From the NCBI GenBank assembly GCA_963678585.2, contig CAXXGA010000002.1, positions 682,001-746,000 on the forward strand: a DNA stretch of 64,000 nucleotides. The letters run 5' to 3'. The translations under genes and the position numbers were made by a program. This document shows, piece after piece, positions 25,105 to 34,631 of this stretch (positions are counted from its first letter, which is position 1; every line of letters starts with the position of its first letter). Origin of the DNA: Breoghania sp963678585 (GTDB lineage: Bacteria > Pseudomonadota > Alphaproteobacteria > Rhizobiales > Stappiaceae). The notes beneath the pieces are model-generated. The model was not told the DNA's origin. It saw only the letters and a list, made by a program, of their open reading frames with translations, and searched no databases.

Positions 25105-25614
25105 ATGAAACAAGCGACAAAACCGCACAAATTCATGACCGTCGGCCAGGTTGCGCTCAGAAGCGGGGTGGCGGTTTCCACCCTGCATTTCTATGAGGCC
25201 AAGGGGCTGATTTCCGCGCACCGCAGCAGCGGCAACCAGCGTCGCTATTCCCGCGATATCCTGCGCCGGGTTGCGATCATCAAGGTGGCGCGCGACCTTG
25301 GCTTTTCCCTGTCCGAGATCCTGGAGCTTCTGGCGCCGATCCCCGCCGGTCACCAGCCCACAACGGGGGAGGTGAGCGCGATGATGGCGGGATGGAAGTC
25401 GTCGATCCAGGCACGTATCGAAGCCTTGAGCGAGTTGCGCGACAAGATGGATGGCTGCATCGGGTGCGGATGTCTTTCAAAAGAGCTGTGCCCGCTGCGC
25501 AATCCTTCCGATGAACTGGCGGCCTCCGGCTCCGGCCCCGTGCTTCTGGAAAAGGCTGCGCGGCTGGCGGCGCGGGCGAAAGCTGCCGGGGAAATCGGAC
25601 ACGTTGATGAATGA
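25105..25614 (+). CDS. soxR: Redox-sensitive transcriptional activator SoxR
   Basis: A 169-residue MerR-family regulator. Residues 10-80 form the winged-helix DNA-binding domain (MTVGQVALRSGVAVSTLHFY), followed by a dimerisation helix and the [2Fe-2S] cluster loop DGCIGCGCLSKELCPLRNP with cysteines 118, 121, 123 and 129, the spacing of E. coli SoxR. It senses redox-active compounds by cluster oxidation. In bacteria lacking SoxS, SoxR controls a few genes directly; the adjacent SDR with its SoxR box is the obvious candidate. Confidence 0.96.
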   Translation: MKQATKPHKFMTVGQVALRSGVAVSTLHFYEAKGLISAHRSSGNQRRYSRDILRRVAIIKVARDLGFSLSEILELLAPIPAGHQPTTGEVSAMMAGWKSSIQARIEALSELRDKMDGCIGCGCLSKELCPLRNPSDELAASGSGPVLLEKAARLAARAKAAGEIGHVDE

Positions 25615-25735
25615 GCGGCGGGAGCTTTCATGAACCACCCTCATGACTGGGTGTGTTTTTGCTCGTCTAGTCAGGGAAGCGGGTTGTTCCTAAATTCCGC
25701 TCACAATCAGCAACTCTGCAAGGAGAGCTATAAGA

Positions 25736-26830
25736 ATGACCGATATTACCGGACCCAATGCCGTCGCTGACACGCACAACGCCGATCGCCGCAAGCTGCT
25801 GAAGATGGCAGGTGTTGCCGGTGTGGCCGCACTCGGAGTGGGCGGTGCATCCCGCAGCGCTTCCGCCCTCGAACTCGGCAGCGAGTGGGACAAGACCTTC
25901 CCCAAGAGCGATGCCGTCGACCACGAGAAAGTCACCTTCACCAACCGCTACGGCGTTCCGCTGGCGGGTGATCTCTACACGCCGAAGGGCCGTTCGGGTG
26001 AAAAGCTTCCCGCAATCGCCGTCGCCGGTCCGTTCGGCGCGGTGAAGGAACAGTCCGCCGGTCTTTATGCGCAGGAAATGGCCGAACGCGGTTTCCTCAC
26101 CATGGCCTTCGACCCCTCGTATGTTGGCGAGAGCGGTGGCGAGGTTCGTGCGGTGTCTTCTCCCGACATCAATACCGAAGACTTCATGGCCGCCATCGAC
26201 TTCCTCGGCCTGCATCCGTCCGTTGACCGCGAGAAGGTCGGCATCATCGGCATCTGCGGCTTTGGCGGCATGGCGCTGAACGCGGTGGCCGCCGACAAGC
26301 GTGTGAAGGCCGTTGCGACCGCCAGCATGTACGACATGTCCCGCGTCATGGCGAAGGGCTACTACGACAAGATGACGGCCGAGCAGCGCGCGGGCGCTCT
26401 TGAGAAGATGAGCTATCAGCGCTGGGATGACGTGGAAAAGGGCGAACCCGCTCTCGCCGGTGGTCTGCCGGACACGCTCGACGGCATCGATGATCCCGTC
26501 CTCAAGATGTACTACGGTTACTACAAGACCGAGCGCGGCTATCACAAGCGTTCGCTGAACTCGAACGGCGGCTGGACGGTAACCAACCCGCTGTCCTTCA
26601 TGAACATGCCGCTTCTGACCTACGTGAACGAGATTTCGCCGCGTCCGATGCTGCTGATCGCCGGTTCCGAGGCCCATTCGCGCTACTTCAGCGAAGACGC
26701 CTATGCCGCCGCTGCCGAGCCGAAGGAACTGCTGATCATCGAGGGCGCAGACCACTGCGATCTCTATGACCAGAAGGACATCATCCCCTTCGACAAGCTT
26801 CAGGCGTTCTTCGAGAAGAACCTGGCCTGA
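25736..26830 (+). CDS. Tat-exported alpha/beta hydrolase, dienelactone hydrolase-like
   Basis: A 364-residue protein starting with a twin-arginine signal (DRRKLLKMAGVAGVAALGVGG, RR at 18-19), so it should be folded before export to the periplasm. The alpha/beta hydrolase domain has GICGFGG with a cysteine (C174) in the nucleophile-elbow position, as in dienelactone hydrolases, and a histidine in EGADHCDLYD near the C-terminus. The pattern resembles YcjY-type hydrolases. Substrate unknown. Followed by a strong terminator; not obviously part of an operon. Confidence 0.85.
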   Translation: MTDITGPNAVADTHNADRRKLLKMAGVAGVAALGVGGASRSASALELGSEWDKTFPKSDAVDHEKVTFTNRYGVPLAGDLYTPKGRSGEKLPAIAVAGPFGAVKEQSAGLYAQEMAERGFLTMAFDPSYVGESGGEVRAVSSPDINTEDFMAAIDFLGLHPSVDREKVGIIGICGFGGMALNAVAADKRVKAVATASMYDMSRVMAKGYYDKMTAEQRAGALEKMSYQRWDDVEKGEPALAGGLPDTLDGIDDPVLKMYYGYYKTERGYHKRSLNSNGGWTVTNPLSFMNMPLLTYVNEISPRPMLLIAGSEAHSRYFSEDAYAAAAEPKELLIIEGADHCDLYDQKDIIPFDKLQAFFEKNLA

Positions 26831-26854
26831 CGGCAAGCTTGTATCGAGAATGTG

Positions 26855-26887
26855 AAAGGGCCTGCCGGTTTTGCCGGCAGGCCTTTT
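26855..26887 (+). terminator. Intrinsic terminator after hydrolase gene
   Basis: AAAGGGCCTGCCGG and CCGGCAGGCCTTTTT form a near-perfect stem around a TTTTG loop, 25 bases after the stop. The flanking A and T runs mean it may work in both directions, also ending the pyruvate kinase transcript. Confidence 0.9.
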
Positions 26888-26932
26888 TCCTGTTTCCCGG
26901 CGGTCATGCGAGCGACTGCTTCGGCATCCCGC

Positions 26933-28408
26933 CTACCAGCTCTTGAGCGGGCGAAGCTGGGGCGATTTCTTGCGCATGTGCTCGCTCATTCGGGCGATCA
27001 GGTAATCCAGTTCGCTGATGACCTCGAACAGATGCGGGCCCTTGTTCAGCATCACGCATTCGGCGCGCGCCGCCATGGCGGCGTCGGTCATTTCCCCGCG
27101 TGAGGGAACGCCGGTCTTCACATAGCCTTCAAGCACCTGCGTCGCCCAGATCACGGGCACCTGCGCTGCCTCGCACAGCCACAGGATCTCCTCCTGCATC
27201 TCTGCCAGTCGGGCAAAACCGATTTCCGCCGCCAGATCGCCGCGCGCGATCATCACGGCGGTCGGCTGGCGTCCCGCCGCGCGCACGATCATGTCGGGCA
27301 GGTTTCGGATGGCCTGTTCCGTCTCCACCTTGAGGACCAGCCCGAGCTTGCGCCAGTCGTTCGGGCGCTCGCGGGCGAGGTGGCTTTGCAGCAATGCCAC
27401 GTCGTCGGGCGTCTGTACGAAGGAATACTCCACGCCGTCCGCGCGATGGGCGATGAAGGAAAGCGCCCGGATATCGCACGGCGTCAGCGCATCGATCTGG
27501 AGATCGGTGTCGGGGAAGTTCATGCCCTTTTCCGACTTCAGCTTGTATCCCTTGTTCTCGGGAGCCGTCACGATCCGCACCATGATGCCCCAGGGCAGGC
27601 ATTGCACGATTTCGGAAACGATCTTGCCGTCGTCTAGAAGAACGCGCTCGCCGGTTTCCACCGACCGCAAGGCCTGCGGGTCCGTGCATTCGATCGCCAG
27701 AACATGTTCGGGCACGCGCTTGAGTTCTCCGGGCAGTGTGATCGCGATCTCATCGCCGCTCCAGACCCGCCTGTAGCCTTTCACCTCGCGGATGTCGCCG
27801 GTGCGAAGCTTCGGGCCCGCAAGGTCCATCAGCACCTTCATCCGCCAGTTGCTCTTCTGTGCCGCCTTTTCCACGTTGGCGATCATCCGGTCCCATGTGG
27901 CCTCGTCGTCATGCGCGCAATTGATGCGCACCGCCTCCACGCCGAGCCCCGCAAGACGCAGGGCGAAATCGGGATCGTCGGCCGCTTCGCTCGGCAGCGT
28001 CACCAGCAAGGAGACGGGGCTGTGCGGGGAAAGCCTGCCGAAAAGCTTCTCGCTGCGGGCCGCGATCCGGGCCGCACCTGCGTAGAAGTCGTCGACGAGC
28101 GGCATGAGATGCGGTTTCTTGCCGGTGGCGATGCGCAACAGGTTCGCAACCGCATCGAGCGTGGGGATCACGCGGCCTTCCGCACGGCCCAGAGACGAGA
28201 GCCCGCAGCGGCTCATGCGTTCCTGCAAAGGACGGATGTCCTGCCGACGAAAGGCGAGGTAGTGGCTGAAGTTCATCGCGCTGGCATAGAAGGAGTCATC
28301 CTCGATCCAACCGGCCCAGCGGTGGGCGATCGCCTCCGAACCGGTAATGATCGTCGAGCGCAGCGCCTCGATCTCATTGAGAATTTCGTCGAGGTTGATC
28401 GGGTTCAT
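26933..28408 (-). CDS. Atypical pyruvate kinase with N-terminal extension
   Basis: A 491-residue protein. Residues 1-130 (INLDEILNEIEALRSTIITG..., helical) do not belong to the usual kinase. After that the TIM barrel is recognisable: SLLVTLPSEAADDPDFALRLAGLGVEAVRINCAHDD, LMDLAGPKLRTGDI, a B-domain-like insertion, LVLKVETEQAIRNL with the active-site lysine, and MIARGDLAAEIG. The C-terminal allosteric domain of normal pyruvate kinases is missing. The start at 28408 has GGGAG seven bases upstream. It may be a divergent pyruvate kinase or a related phosphotransferase; activity is inferred from family only. Confidence 0.82.
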   Translation of the reverse strand: MNPINLDEILNEIEALRSTIITGSEAIAHRWAGWIEDDSFYASAMNFSHYLAFRRQDIRPLQERMSRCGLSSLGRAEGRVIPTLDAVANLLRIATGKKPHLMPLVDDFYAGAARIAARSEKLFGRLSPHSPVSLLVTLPSEAADDPDFALRLAGLGVEAVRINCAHDDEATWDRMIANVEKAAQKSNWRMKVLMDLAGPKLRTGDIREVKGYRRVWSGDEIAITLPGELKRVPEHVLAIECTDPQALRSVETGERVLLDDGKIVSEIVQCLPWGIMVRIVTAPENKGYKLKSEKGMNFPDTDLQIDALTPCDIRALSFIAHRADGVEYSFVQTPDDVALLQSHLARERPNDWRKLGLVLKVETEQAIRNLPDMIVRAAGRQPTAVMIARGDLAAEIGFARLAEMQEEILWLCEAAQVPVIWATQVLEGYVKTGVPSRGEMTDAAMAARAECVMLNKGPHLFEVISELDYLIARMSEHMRKKSPQLRPLKSW

Positions 28409-28708
28409 CAAAGCTCCCGCGAAAAGCTTCAAGCATGGGCCGTGAGCGCTCGGTCATGGACAACGGGGCAATCGGGATGAGGGCACCGGGGCGTCCTTGC
28501 ACGACAACCCAAGTCGAGCGATACGAAGTTTCGTAGCGGATATATAACATGCCAATGCAAATAAAGTCTGACAGTCGGGACAAAACTTCGCAGGCGGGGC
28601 GATAAAAGGCGCGCAGTCGAAGAAGTTCCGGCGAAACTGCACGGGAGGGATACGCAGTATTACCTGCATACCCCGTCCCGACATGGCGCGGTGAACGATA
28701 GAGGCGGG
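28409..28708. other. Intergenic region between pyruvate kinase-like gene and gdh
   Basis: Three hundred bases without a gene. A moderately AT-rich patch at 28535-28580 may hold the promoter of the pyruvate kinase-like gene. No convincing hairpin with a T-run was seen after the glutamate dehydrogenase stop. Confidence 0.45.
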
Positions 28709-31700
28709 TCAGTCCCGGGCCAGATCCGCGAGCAGGCTGGCGGCGACGGAGAATTTCGAGACGGTTAGCGTGTCCGTCTCGGTAATCTCTGTCACGGCGC
28801 GCGTGGTGCGGTTGACGTCTTCGCGATGGGCGGCGACCCAACTGTCCATGGCGCTGTCCAGCTTGTCTGTGGCGGAGCGCAGAACCTGTGCCGTGATCTT
28901 GCGGTGCGCATCGGCAAGGGTGGAGCGGGCGCGATCGAGCGCCAGTCCGTCATAGTAGTCGGAGATGTGAAGATCGCGCGCCAGCGCATCGATCCGGCCG
29001 ATGCGGAAGGTGGTGGAGACCTCGAAGAACACGGGCGCGACCTCTTCCGGGGTCCGCTCCACGCTTTCCGCAATCAGGATGATGTTCGGGATCAGCACAT
29101 CCACCGTCAGCCGCGCGATGCGGTTTGCGAGCGAGGCGGGTACACCCGCCTCCGTCCACACCCGCCCCTGCCGCGCAACGAGGGTGCGCAAGGCGTCCGG
29201 CAGGATGTCGGGCATTTGCGGCGAGAGATGCGAAATGCCCGTCTGGAAACGCTCGATCACCGCCTCGATGCCTTCCGCGAACGACACCTCGCGCAGGAAC
29301 CAGACGGTCTGGTCGAGGGTCAGATCCTGCACGGCGGAATAAAGCTCAAGCTGAGTCTGGCCGGGGATCTGGTTGTCGAGGGCGTCGATCTCGCCGTGCA
29401 GCGCGATCAGCTTGTAGGAACCGCGCACGGCGGCGAATGTCTGGGCGATTTCCGCCGCAGAAGCTCCCGTCTGATCGCCGATCCGGGTCAGGAAGGTGGG
29501 CCCGCCGCGGTTGATGATGGAATTGGCGAGCATGGTGGAAATGATCTCGCGCCGCAGCCGGTGACCGGCGATCTCGTCGTGATAGTTTTCCTGCATCGCA
29601 GTGGGGAAGTAGCGGAATAGCTCCTTGCCGAGATAGGCGTCGTCGGGAACCCGCGAGGCCAGCAGCACGTCGTAGAGGGTGAGTTTGGCATAGGCCAGCA
29701 GCACGCCCAGTTCCGGGCGGCTCAGCGTCGTGCCGGTCTTGCCCATCTCCTCAAGCGTCAGGTCGTCCGGCAGATATTCGACCGCGCGGTTCAGGAGACC
29801 CTGCGCCTCGAGCTGGCGCATCATGCGGGCCTGATAGCCGAAATCCTCCATGCCCCGGAGCGCGGCGATGGAAAGCGCAAGTGTCTGGACATAGTTGTTG
29901 CGCAGGACGAGCCCCGCCACCTCGTCGGTCATGGAGGCCAGCAGCGCGTTGCGTGTCTCGGTGGTCAGGCGGCCGGAGCGCACCGCGGCCCCCAGCGCGA
30001 TCTTGATGTTCACCTCCATGTCGGAGGAGTTCACGCCCGCGGAATTGTCGATCGCATCGGAATTGCAGCGTCCGCCCTTGCGGGCATATTCGATGCGGCC
30101 CTTCTGCGTCACGCCGAGGTTCGCGCCCTCGCCGATGACCTTGCAGTTCAGTTCCTTGGCGGTGATGCGGATCATGTCGTTGGCGCGGTCGCCCGCATCC
30201 GCATCCGTCTCCGTGGAGGCGCGGATATAGGTGCCGATGCCGCCGAACCACAGAAGATCCGCATGGGTGCGCAGGATCGCGCTCATGATTTCCGCAGGCG
30301 CGGCCCGCGGCTTGCTGATACGCAGGAGCGACTGGATCTCCGGCGAAAGCTCGATGGACTTCACCTGCCGCGAGAACACTCCGCCACCAGCCGAGATCTT
30401 GGAAGCGTCGTAGTCCTTCCACGACGAACGCCCCAGCTCGAAGAGCCGCTTGCGCTCCTCGAAGCTCGTTGCCGCATCGGGATCGGGATCGATGAAGATG
30501 TCGCGGTGATCGAAGGCGGCCAGCAGGCGGATCTGCTTCGACAGCAGCATCCCGTTGCCGAAGACGTCGCCCGACATGTCGCCCACGCCCACAACAGTGA
30601 AGGGCGTGGTCTGGATATCGACGTCCATCTCGCGGAAATGCCGTTTCACCGCCTCCCAGCCGCCGCGCGCCGTAATGCCCATCTTCTTGTGGTCGTAACC
30701 GGCGGAGCCGCCGGAGGCGAAGGCGTCGCCCAGCCAGAATCCGTGCTCTTCGGAAATGGCGTTCGCGGTGTCGGAGAAGGTCGCGGTGCCCTTGTCGGCG
30801 GCCACAACCAGATAGGGGTCCTCGTCGTCGTGGCGGATGACGTTTTCGGGCCGAAGGATCGCATCGCCGTCGAGATTGTCGGTGATGTCGAGCAGCGTGG
30901 AGACGAAGATCTTGTAGGCCGCGGTGCCCTCGGCGAAGATCTCCTCGCGCGTGCCGCCCTGCGGCAGCCATTTGGGCACGAAGCCGCCCTTCGCGCCCAC
31001 CGGCACGATGACCGCGTTTTTCACCTGCTGGGCCTTCACCAGCCCCAGAACTTCGGTGCGGAAATCCTGCGGGCGGTCGGACCACCGCAGGCCGCCGCGC
31101 GCCACCTTGCCGAAACGCAGGTGCAAGCCTTCCACCCGCGGGCTGTAGACGAAGATTTCCCTGAACGGACGCGGCTGCGGCATGCCTTCGATGCGATGGG
31201 GATCGAACTTGAAGGAGAAGACCGGCGGGTCCTTGTCCAGCGGTCCGCGCTGGGCGGGCGGCTGGTACATGTTGGTGCGCAGCATCGCCTTGATGACGCT
31301 TAGGAAGTGACGCAGGATGCGGTCGTCGTCGAGGCTGGAGACGTCGTCCAGCGAGGCGAGGATCTCCTGTTCCAGCCGCGCACCCGAAAGTGCCGCGTCC
31401 TCGCCTGCAAACTGCGGGTCGAAGCGCACGTGGAAAAGCTGCGCGAGCTTTGCCGCGAGGCCCGGATAGCGGCACAGGGTGCCCCACATATAGTCCTCGG
31501 AATAGCGCACGCGGATCTGGCGCAGGTAGCGCGAGAGTCCGCGCAGCATGGCGATGTCGCGCCAGTCGAGATCGGTGGCCAGCGCCAGCGCGTTATAGCC
31601 GTCGCTTTCCGCCGCCCGGTGCCAGATGGCCATGAACAGCGATTCCAGCCGCGGCATCAGGTCTTCATCGAGCCGGAGCGGGGTTTCAAAGCACGATTGC

Positions 31701-33547
31701 AGCGTCAGATCGTGCAGATAGGCCTCCGCCTCGCCCTCCGGCGTGATCCGGTAGGTGCGCTCGTTGATCACCTTGAAGCCCATGTTTTCCAGCATCGGCA
31801 CGCGGGCGGAAAGCGGGATGGGCGTCTCGTGATGATAGACCTTCAGCGAGACCTGATGATCGTTGTCGCCTTCGAGCCGGTAGAAATCGATGGCCGTGTG
31901 GTGCTCGTCGTTCAGCGCTTCCACGATGGCGATGTCGTGGATGGCGATGTCGGGGTCGAAGGCTTCCTTGTAGCCGGCCTGAAAGGCGTCGGAATAACGA
32001 TGCGCGGCGAGACGCGCCTCTTCCGGGTCGTAGCGCTTTTCAAGAGCGGCCAGCAGATCGTCCGCCCATGTGCGCACGATGGTGCCGATGTGGCTTTCCA
32101 GTTCCTCGCGGTCCGGGTCGGGCGTTGCGCCCTCGTAGCGACCGATGATGAAGTGGACGCGTACCAGCGGGCCTTCCGGGTAGGTGATGTACCACGCGGA
32201 AACGCGGCCCTCGTAGACCTCGGCCAGATAGGCGCCAATCTGCAGGCGCACGTCGGTGTTGTAGCGGTCGCGCGGCAGGAAGGCGAGAATGGAGACGAAC
32301 CGGTCGAACTCGTCGCGCCGGGGCAGAATGCGGATGCGCGGGCGTTCCAGAAGCTGAAGGATGGCTTCGGCATTCTCGCGAAGAAGCTTGTCGCCGACCT
32401 GGAACAGCTCGTCGCGCGGATAGGCTTCCATGATGTTGACGAGCGCGCGGCCGGAATGGCTGTGCCGGTCATAGCCGGACGAGTGCAGGAAGCGGTCCAC
32501 CTTGTTACGCAGGTAGGGAACGTTGCGCACCGATGCATTGTAGACCGTGGAGGCGAACAGCCCGACGATGCGCAATTCGCCCGCAAGGCTGCCGTCGTCC
32601 TCGAAAAGTTTCACGCCGACGTAGTCCATGTGGGCCCGGCGGTGGACCTTGCTCTTGACGTTGGCCTTGGAAATGATGAGCGGCTTCGGCTTCATCAGGA
32701 ATTCGCGGATTTCCGGCGTCATCACGACGAATTCGCGCCCGCGGCGCAGCACATGGACGCCCGGATCGGTGAGAACGCCGAGCCCCGTGCCGCTTTCGCG
32801 CGTCAGCGTCCCGTCGTCCGCGCCGCCCTCGAAGCTGTAGATGCGCATGCCGAGGAAGGTGAAATTGTCCTTCAGCAGCCAGTCGAGGAATTCGACGGCC
32901 TCCGCCATCTCCGCTTCGCCCACGCCTGCGGGCGGGTTCTTGCGATATCCGTCCACCGTCTCGCTAAGCCGGGTACACATGGGCTGCCAGTCGTTGACCG
33001 CCAGCCGCACGTTGTGAACCACGTCGTCGAGGCGGGCGGCCAGTTCTGCGCGCGCCTCTTCGGAGACGATGCGCGAGACATGCACGTGGACGATGCTCTC
33101 GCGCCCCGCATCCTCGCCCTCCGCCTCGCTTGAGATGAGCACGCCCGCGTCATCGCGTTCCACCTTGAAGATCGGATGCACCATCAGATGCACGTCGAGC
33201 CCGCTGTCGTGAACCTCTCCCATGATGGAATCGACCAGGAACGGCATATTGTCGTTGATGACTTCGATCACCGTCACAAGGTGATGGCGGGTCTCCCCGG
33301 TCTCGAACGCGGGGTTGAAGATCCTGATCAGCGGCGTGGTCGGCGGGCGGTTGGAAAAGCGTGACCATGAGCCCCGTGCGAAGTCTGCGAGTTCTGCTGC
33401 GGAATAGGCGACGATGTCTTCGGCCGCGGCGTGTTCGAAAAGCTCGCTTGCGTAATGTGCGAGGCCGCCGGGGGAAGAGCCGGAGGAAAGCTGCCGGTTC
33501 ATGGCCTCCAGAAGCTGGCTCTTGTGCGTTTCCTTGGGATCCGTCAT
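28709..33547 (-). CDS. NAD-specific glutamate dehydrogenase, large (about 180 kDa) type
   Basis: A 1612-residue enzyme converting glutamate to 2-oxoglutarate and ammonia with NAD. The first 700 residues carry regulatory ACT-like segments; the catalytic core lies in the middle, with RGGLRWSDRPQDFRTEVLGLVKAQQVKNAVIVPVGAKGGF, where the substrate lysines sit, and ADKGTATFSDTANAISEEHGFW and GVGDMSGDVFGNGML in the nucleotide-binding part. Length and order match the large bacterial NAD-GDH family. The ATG at 33547 (MTDPKETHK) is preceded by AAGGA; an upstream in-frame ATG at 33640 adds an unconserved leader. Confidence 0.96.
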   Translation of the reverse strand: MTDPKETHKSQLLEAMNRQLSSGSSPGGLAHYASELFEHAAAEDIVAYSAAELADFARGSWSRFSNRPPTTPLIRIFNPAFETGETRHHLVTVIEVINDNMPFLVDSIMGEVHDSGLDVHLMVHPIFKVERDDAGVLISSEAEGEDAGRESIVHVHVSRIVSEEARAELAARLDDVVHNVRLAVNDWQPMCTRLSETVDGYRKNPPAGVGEAEMAEAVEFLDWLLKDNFTFLGMRIYSFEGGADDGTLTRESGTGLGVLTDPGVHVLRRGREFVVMTPEIREFLMKPKPLIISKANVKSKVHRRAHMDYVGVKLFEDDGSLAGELRIVGLFASTVYNASVRNVPYLRNKVDRFLHSSGYDRHSHSGRALVNIMEAYPRDELFQVGDKLLRENAEAILQLLERPRIRILPRRDEFDRFVSILAFLPRDRYNTDVRLQIGAYLAEVYEGRVSAWYITYPEGPLVRVHFIIGRYEGATPDPDREELESHIGTIVRTWADDLLAALEKRYDPEEARLAAHRYSDAFQAGYKEAFDPDIAIHDIAIVEALNDEHHTAIDFYRLEGDNDHQVSLKVYHHETPIPLSARVPMLENMGFKVINERTYRITPEGEAEAYLHDLTLQSCFETPLRLDEDLMPRLESLFMAIWHRAAESDGYNALALATDLDWRDIAMLRGLSRYLRQIRVRYSEDYMWGTLCRYPGLAAKLAQLFHVRFDPQFAGEDAALSGARLEQEILASLDDVSSLDDDRILRHFLSVIKAMLRTNMYQPPAQRGPLDKDPPVFSFKFDPHRIEGMPQPRPFREIFVYSPRVEGLHLRFGKVARGGLRWSDRPQDFRTEVLGLVKAQQVKNAVIVPVGAKGGFVPKWLPQGGTREEIFAEGTAAYKIFVSTLLDITDNLDGDAILRPENVIRHDDEDPYLVVAADKGTATFSDTANAISEEHGFWLGDAFASGGSAGYDHKKMGITARGGWEAVKRHFREMDVDIQTTPFTVVGVGDMSGDVFGNGMLLSKQIRLLAAFDHRDIFIDPDPDAATSFEERKRLFELGRSSWKDYDASKISAGGGVFSRQVKSIELSPEIQSLLRISKPRAAPAEIMSAILRTHADLLWFGGIGTYIRASTETDADAGDRANDMIRITAKELNCKVIGEGANLGVTQKGRIEYARKGGRCNSDAIDNSAGVNSSDMEVNIKIALGAAVRSGRLTTETRNALLASMTDEVAGLVLRNNYVQTLALSIAALRGMEDFGYQARMMRQLEAQGLLNRAVEYLPDDLTLEEMGKTGTTLSRPELGVLLAYAKLTLYDVLLASRVPDDAYLGKELFRYFPTAMQENYHDEIAGHRLRREIISTMLANSIINRGGPTFLTRIGDQTGASAAEIAQTFAAVRGSYKLIALHGEIDALDNQIPGQTQLELYSAVQDLTLDQTVWFLREVSFAEGIEAVIERFQTGISHLSPQMPDILPDALRTLVARQGRVWTEAGVPASLANRIARLTVDVLIPNIILIAESVERTPEEVAPVFFEVSTTFRIGRIDALARDLHISDYYDGLALDRARSTLADAHRKITAQVLRSATDKLDSAMDSWVAAHREDVNRTTRAVTEITETDTLTVSKFSVAASLLADLARD

Positions 33548-33832
33548 CGCAAATCCTTCTTGCAGGTCGCCGGGCGGCGCCCCTCGCAGTTGTTCGATGC
33601 AGGTCGGGTGACAATGGGCCCGCCAGTGTTGCCGGGTCAAGCCGTGGCCTTCAAGCTAACGTACTGAATTTTAGCATTTTCATTGCGGCTGAAGGTCTCT
33701 TTGTGACTGCGGGGGCGGCTTTGATTGCCGTAAGGGCGGGATTTGGGCATGCTGACATGAGTCTGCGCAAGACAGACAGGGGCGAAGACTGACAAGGCCG
33801 GAACAAGCGACATCCGGCGAGGGAGGACAAGA

Positions 33833-34438
33833 ATGACCAAGGAAACCGCGGCCCGGCAGGCGCCTGCGCCTGAGGGCGGGGAACGTGTGATCGCGCTCGA
33901 CACGGGCAATGAACCGCTGAGCGAGGCGACGACCCGCTATTTCGAGAAATGCGAGGAAAAGCTCGGCCTCGTGCCCAATGTGCTGAAGGCCTACGCCTTC
34001 GACGACGTGAAGCTGCGCGCCTTCACCGACATGTACAACGACCTGATGCTCGGCCCGTCCGGCCTGTCGAAGCTGGAACGCGAGATGATCGCCGTGGCGG
34101 TCTCCGCCGTGAATCGCTGCTTTTACTGCCTCACCGCGCACGGGGCGGCGGTGAGGGAATATTCCGGCGATCCCGTTCTGGGCGAACTGATGGTGATGAA
34201 CTACCGCGTCGCGGATCTGAGCCCGCGCCAGCGCGCCATGCTGGATTTCGCGGTCAAACTCACCGAGCGCCCGCATGAAATGATGGAAGAGGACCGTCAG
34301 ACCTTGCGCGATGCGGGCTTCTCCGACCGCGATATCTGGGACATTTCCTCCGTTACGGGCTTCTTCAACATGTCCAACCGCGTGGCATCCGCCACGGACA
34401 TGCGGCCCAACGCGGAGTATCACGCCCAGTCGCGCTAG
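33833..34438 (+). CDS. Peroxidase-related protein, AhpD/carboxymuconolactone decarboxylase fold
   Basis: A 201-residue all-helical protein of the uncharacterised peroxidase-related family. The redox CxxC motif with the downstream histidine is visible in VNRCFYCLTAHGAAVR near residues 98-113, as in AhpD. Other family marks are KLGLVPNVLKAYA and the C-terminal FFNMSNRVASATDMRPN. It probably acts in thiol-based peroxide defence, but no direct partner (such as ahpC) is nearby. The start at 33833 follows GGGAGGA. Confidence 0.88.
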   Translation: MTKETAARQAPAPEGGERVIALDTGNEPLSEATTRYFEKCEEKLGLVPNVLKAYAFDDVKLRAFTDMYNDLMLGPSGLSKLEREMIAVAVSAVNRCFYCLTAHGAAVREYSGDPVLGELMVMNYRVADLSPRQRAMLDFAVKLTERPHEMMEEDRQTLRDAGFSDRDIWDISSVTGFFNMSNRVASATDMRPNAEYHAQSR

Positions 34439-34631
34439 GGCGGCTCACGGAAATCTGCACAAAAGCGAAGCGATGACGCATCCGATATGGATGACATTCC
34501 CGGTGGTTGCGTGTATTGAAGCGCGATGAATTTGTCGGACGTATTCGTCATAAACGTCATACAAGATCCGACATGACACGACACGGACACGGTGCAATTG
34601 CCCCGTGTCCCGCCCACAGGAGGTTCTGACG

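Noticed and set aside
31307..33133. Open frame of 608 codons on the plus strand
   Set aside because: Lies wholly inside the glutamate dehydrogenase gene on the other strand and has no recognisable motif.
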